15,450 nucleotides of DNA from Bacteroidota bacterium (GTDB lineage Bacteria > Bacteroidota > Ignavibacteria > UBA10030 > UBA8401), in assembly GCA_030824175.1 (NCBI GenBank), contig JAVBYH010000407.1:1-15450 (forward strand), read 5' to 3'. Both the position numbers and the translations under genes were made by a program. This document shows, one piece after another, positions 13,751-15,450 of the stretch (position 1 is its first letter; each line of letters starts with the position of its first letter). The notes under the pieces were generated by a model. That model made no database searches and was not told the origin of the DNA. It worked only from the letters and a program-made list of their open reading frames with translations.

Positions 13751-15450
13751 ATGGCCGATCTTTCAAAGACCTACTCGCCGCAAGACGTCGAAGATAAAAT
13801 ATACCGCTACTGGGAATCGCACGACCTCTTTCACGCCCGCGTGAATCCCGACAAGACACCCTACACGATCGCCATTCCCCCGCCGAACATCACGGGCATC
13901 CTCACCATGGGGCATGTGCTGAACAATTCGCTGCAGGACGCGTTCACCCGCTGGAAGCGCATGCAGGGATTCGAAGCCTGCTGGATACCGGGCACCGACC
14001 ACGCGGGCATCGCCACGCAGCACGTCGTCGAGAAGAGCCTCCGCAAAGAAGGCATCGAGCGGCGCGAGCTCGGAAGAGAGGAATTCCTGAAGCGCGTCTG
14101 GGCATGGAAGGAACAGTACGGCGGCACGATCATCCGCCAGCTGCGCAAGCTCGGCACATCGTGCGACTGGGAGCGCGAGCGCTTTACGATGGACGAGGGA
14201 CTCTCCAAGGCCGTGCAGGAAGTCTTCATCCGGCTCTTCGAGAAGGACCTCATCTACCGCGGCAAGTACATCGTGAACTGGTGCCCCAAGGACCATACGG
14301 CGCTCTCGGACGACGAGGTGAATTATGTGGACTCGAGCGGGCACCTGTGGTACATCAACTATCCCGTCGAAGGCTCGGACGCGTTCGTCACGGTGGCCAC
14401 CACGCGCCCCGAAACGATGCTCGGCGACAGCGCCGTCGCCGTGAATCCGAAGGACGAGCGCTACGCGCACCTCGTCGGGAAGCGCCTCGTGCTTCCGCTC
14501 ACCGGCCGCACCGTGCGCGTCATCGCGGACGACTATGTAGACGCCTCGTTCGGCACCGGCGCGGTGAAGGTGACGCCGGCGCACGATCCGAACGACTATC
14601 AGATGGGCATGCGCCACGACCTCGAACAGATCATCGTCATGGACACCTCCGGCAGGATGAACGCGAACGCCCCCGCGAAATACCAGGGGCTCGACCGCTA
14701 CGAATGCCGCCGCGAACTGCTGCGCGACCTCGAGAAGGCGGGACTGCTCGCGAAGACGGAGGACCATGCAAACAGCGTTGGCCACTGCTACCGTTGCGAC
14801 ACGGTGATCGAGCCGTACCTCTCCGACCAGTGGTTCGTGAAGATGAAACCGCTCGCCGAGCCGGCGCTGAAGGTCGTGCAGGACGGCGAGATCACGTTCT
14901 ACCCCGAACGCTGGACGAAAGTGTACGAGCACTGGATGACGAACATACGCGACTGGTGCATCTCGCGCCAGCTCTGGTGGGGCCACCGCATTCCCGCGTA
15001 CTACCTCCCCGACGGACGGATCGTCGTGGCGCTCTCGAAAGAGGAGGCGCTCGTGAAGGCGCAGGCCATGGACGCGTCACTGACGCTCGCAGACTTGCGG
15101 CAGGACGAGGACGTGCTCGACACGTGGTTCTCGTCGTGGCTCTGGCCCTTCTCCATCCTCAACTGGCCGGAGGAGAACGAGGATCTTAAATATTTCTATC
15201 CCACGGACACGCTCGTCACCGGTCCCGACATCATCTTCTTCTGGGTCGCGCGCATGATCATGGCGGGGCTCGAATTCCGGGGCGAGATACCGTTCAAGCA
15301 TGTGTACTTCACGTCGATCATACGCGACGCGCAGGGCCGCAAAATGAGCAAGTCGCTCGGCAACTCTCCCGATCCGCTCGATGTGATCGCCACGTACGGC
15401 GCCGACGCCCTCCGCTTCACGGTGCTCTATCTGGCGCCGCTCGGACAGGA
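13751..15450 (+). CDS. valS: Valine-tRNA ligase (5' part, runs off right edge)
   Basis: Class I aminoacyl-tRNA synthetase that charges tRNA-Val; 566 complete codons are present and the frame is open at the end of the window. The N-terminus reads KTYSPQDVEDKIYRYWE. The HIGH-type motif is PPPNITGILTMGHVLN (43-58), in the variant TMGH. The editing domain follows with TTRPETMLGDSAVAV and GTGAVKVTPAHDPNDY. Then come ISRQLWWGHRIPAYY, VLDTWFSSWLWPFS and KMSKS (531-535) in GRKMSKSLGNSPDP. The anticodon-binding domain and the tail lie outside. The start is ATG 13751, with a weak AAAGAAG upstream and its own promoter at 13667-13695. Confidence 0.98.
   Translation, partial: MADLSKTYSPQDVEDKIYRYWESHDLFHARVNPDKTPYTIAIPPPNITGILTMGHVLNNSLQDAFTRWKRMQGFEACWIPGTDHAGIATQHVVEKSLRKEGIERRELGREEFLKRVWAWKEQYGGTIIRQLRKLGTSCDWERERFTMDEGLSKAVQEVFIRLFEKDLIYRGKYIVNWCPKDHTALSDDEVNYVDSSGHLWYINYPVEGSDAFVTVATTRPETMLGDSAVAVNPKDERYAHLVGKRLVLPLTGRTVRVIADDYVDASFGTGAVKVTPAHDPNDYQMGMRHDLEQIIVMDTSGRMNANAPAKYQGLDRYECRRELLRDLEKAGLLAKTEDHANSVGHCYRCDTVIEPYLSDQWFVKMKPLAEPALKVVQDGEITFYPERWTKVYEHWMTNIRDWCISRQLWWGHRIPAYYLPDGRIVVALSKEEALVKAQAMDASLTLADLRQDEDVLDTWFSSWLWPFSILNWPEENEDLKYFYPTDTLVTGPDIIFFWVARMIMAGLEFRGEIPFKHVYFTSIIRDAQGRKMSKSLGNSPDPLDVIATYGADALRFTVLYLAPLGQ

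Noticed and set aside
13763..14986. Minus-strand open frame of 407 codons opposite valS
   Set aside because: valS on the plus strand has all family motifs through this stretch; the antisense frame is a shadow.

Overview
The window looks like chromosomal DNA from a GC-rich bacterium of the Bacteroidota/Chlorobiota side of the FCB group. RpoB, RpoC and NusG resemble Bacteroidota/Chlorobiota proteins as I remember them. However, several genes have clear Shine-Dalgarno sequences (rpoB, rplL, rplA, rpmG, rpoC) and the readable promoters are classical -35/-10 types. That argues against the classes Bacteroidia and Flavobacteriia, and for a Chlorobi, Ignavibacteria or Kapabacteria-like lineage. This placement is inference from memory, not from a search.

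Left part (1-8618, minus strand). This is a long transcription-translation cluster. In the direction of transcription it reads: promoter, tRNA-Thr(UGU), tRNA-Tyr(GUA), tRNA-Thr(GGU), tRNA-Gly(UCC), rpmG, tRNA-Trp(CCA), secE, nusG, rplK, rplA, rplJ, rplL, rpoB and the start of rpoC. No tuf gene is present at the place where one is common. Four intergenic RNA structures stand out: a hairpin before rpmG, a possible L1 site before rplA, a possible L10 leader before rplJ, and a long attenuator-like stem-loop between rplL and rpoB. A further small hairpin abuts the rpoB Shine-Dalgarno sequence. RpoB carries Asn where E. coli has the rifampicin-contact residue His526.

Middle part (8667-11134, minus strand). 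purM (purine biosynthesis) is followed, with a one-base stop/start overlap, by a POT-family peptide transporter gene. A divergent intergenic region (11135-11253) separates purM from the plus-strand genes and holds a good promoter for the latter.

Right part (11198-15450, plus strand). A three-gene operon encodes an FAH-family hydrolase, a two-TM potassium-channel-like protein with an RCK domain, and a free-standing cyclic-nucleotide-binding domain protein. The channel has a non-canonical selectivity filter: TGDYA stands where TVGYG is expected. The stop codon of the channel overlaps the start of the cyclic-nucleotide-binding gene, so the pair may be a split ligand-gated ion channel. I regard this as the most interesting part of the window. 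The operon ends in a REP-like palindrome and possible terminator, directly followed by a strong promoter and valS, which runs off the right edge.

No intergenic stretch exceeds 300 bases. I saw no CRISPR array, insertion sequence, prophage or rRNA gene.
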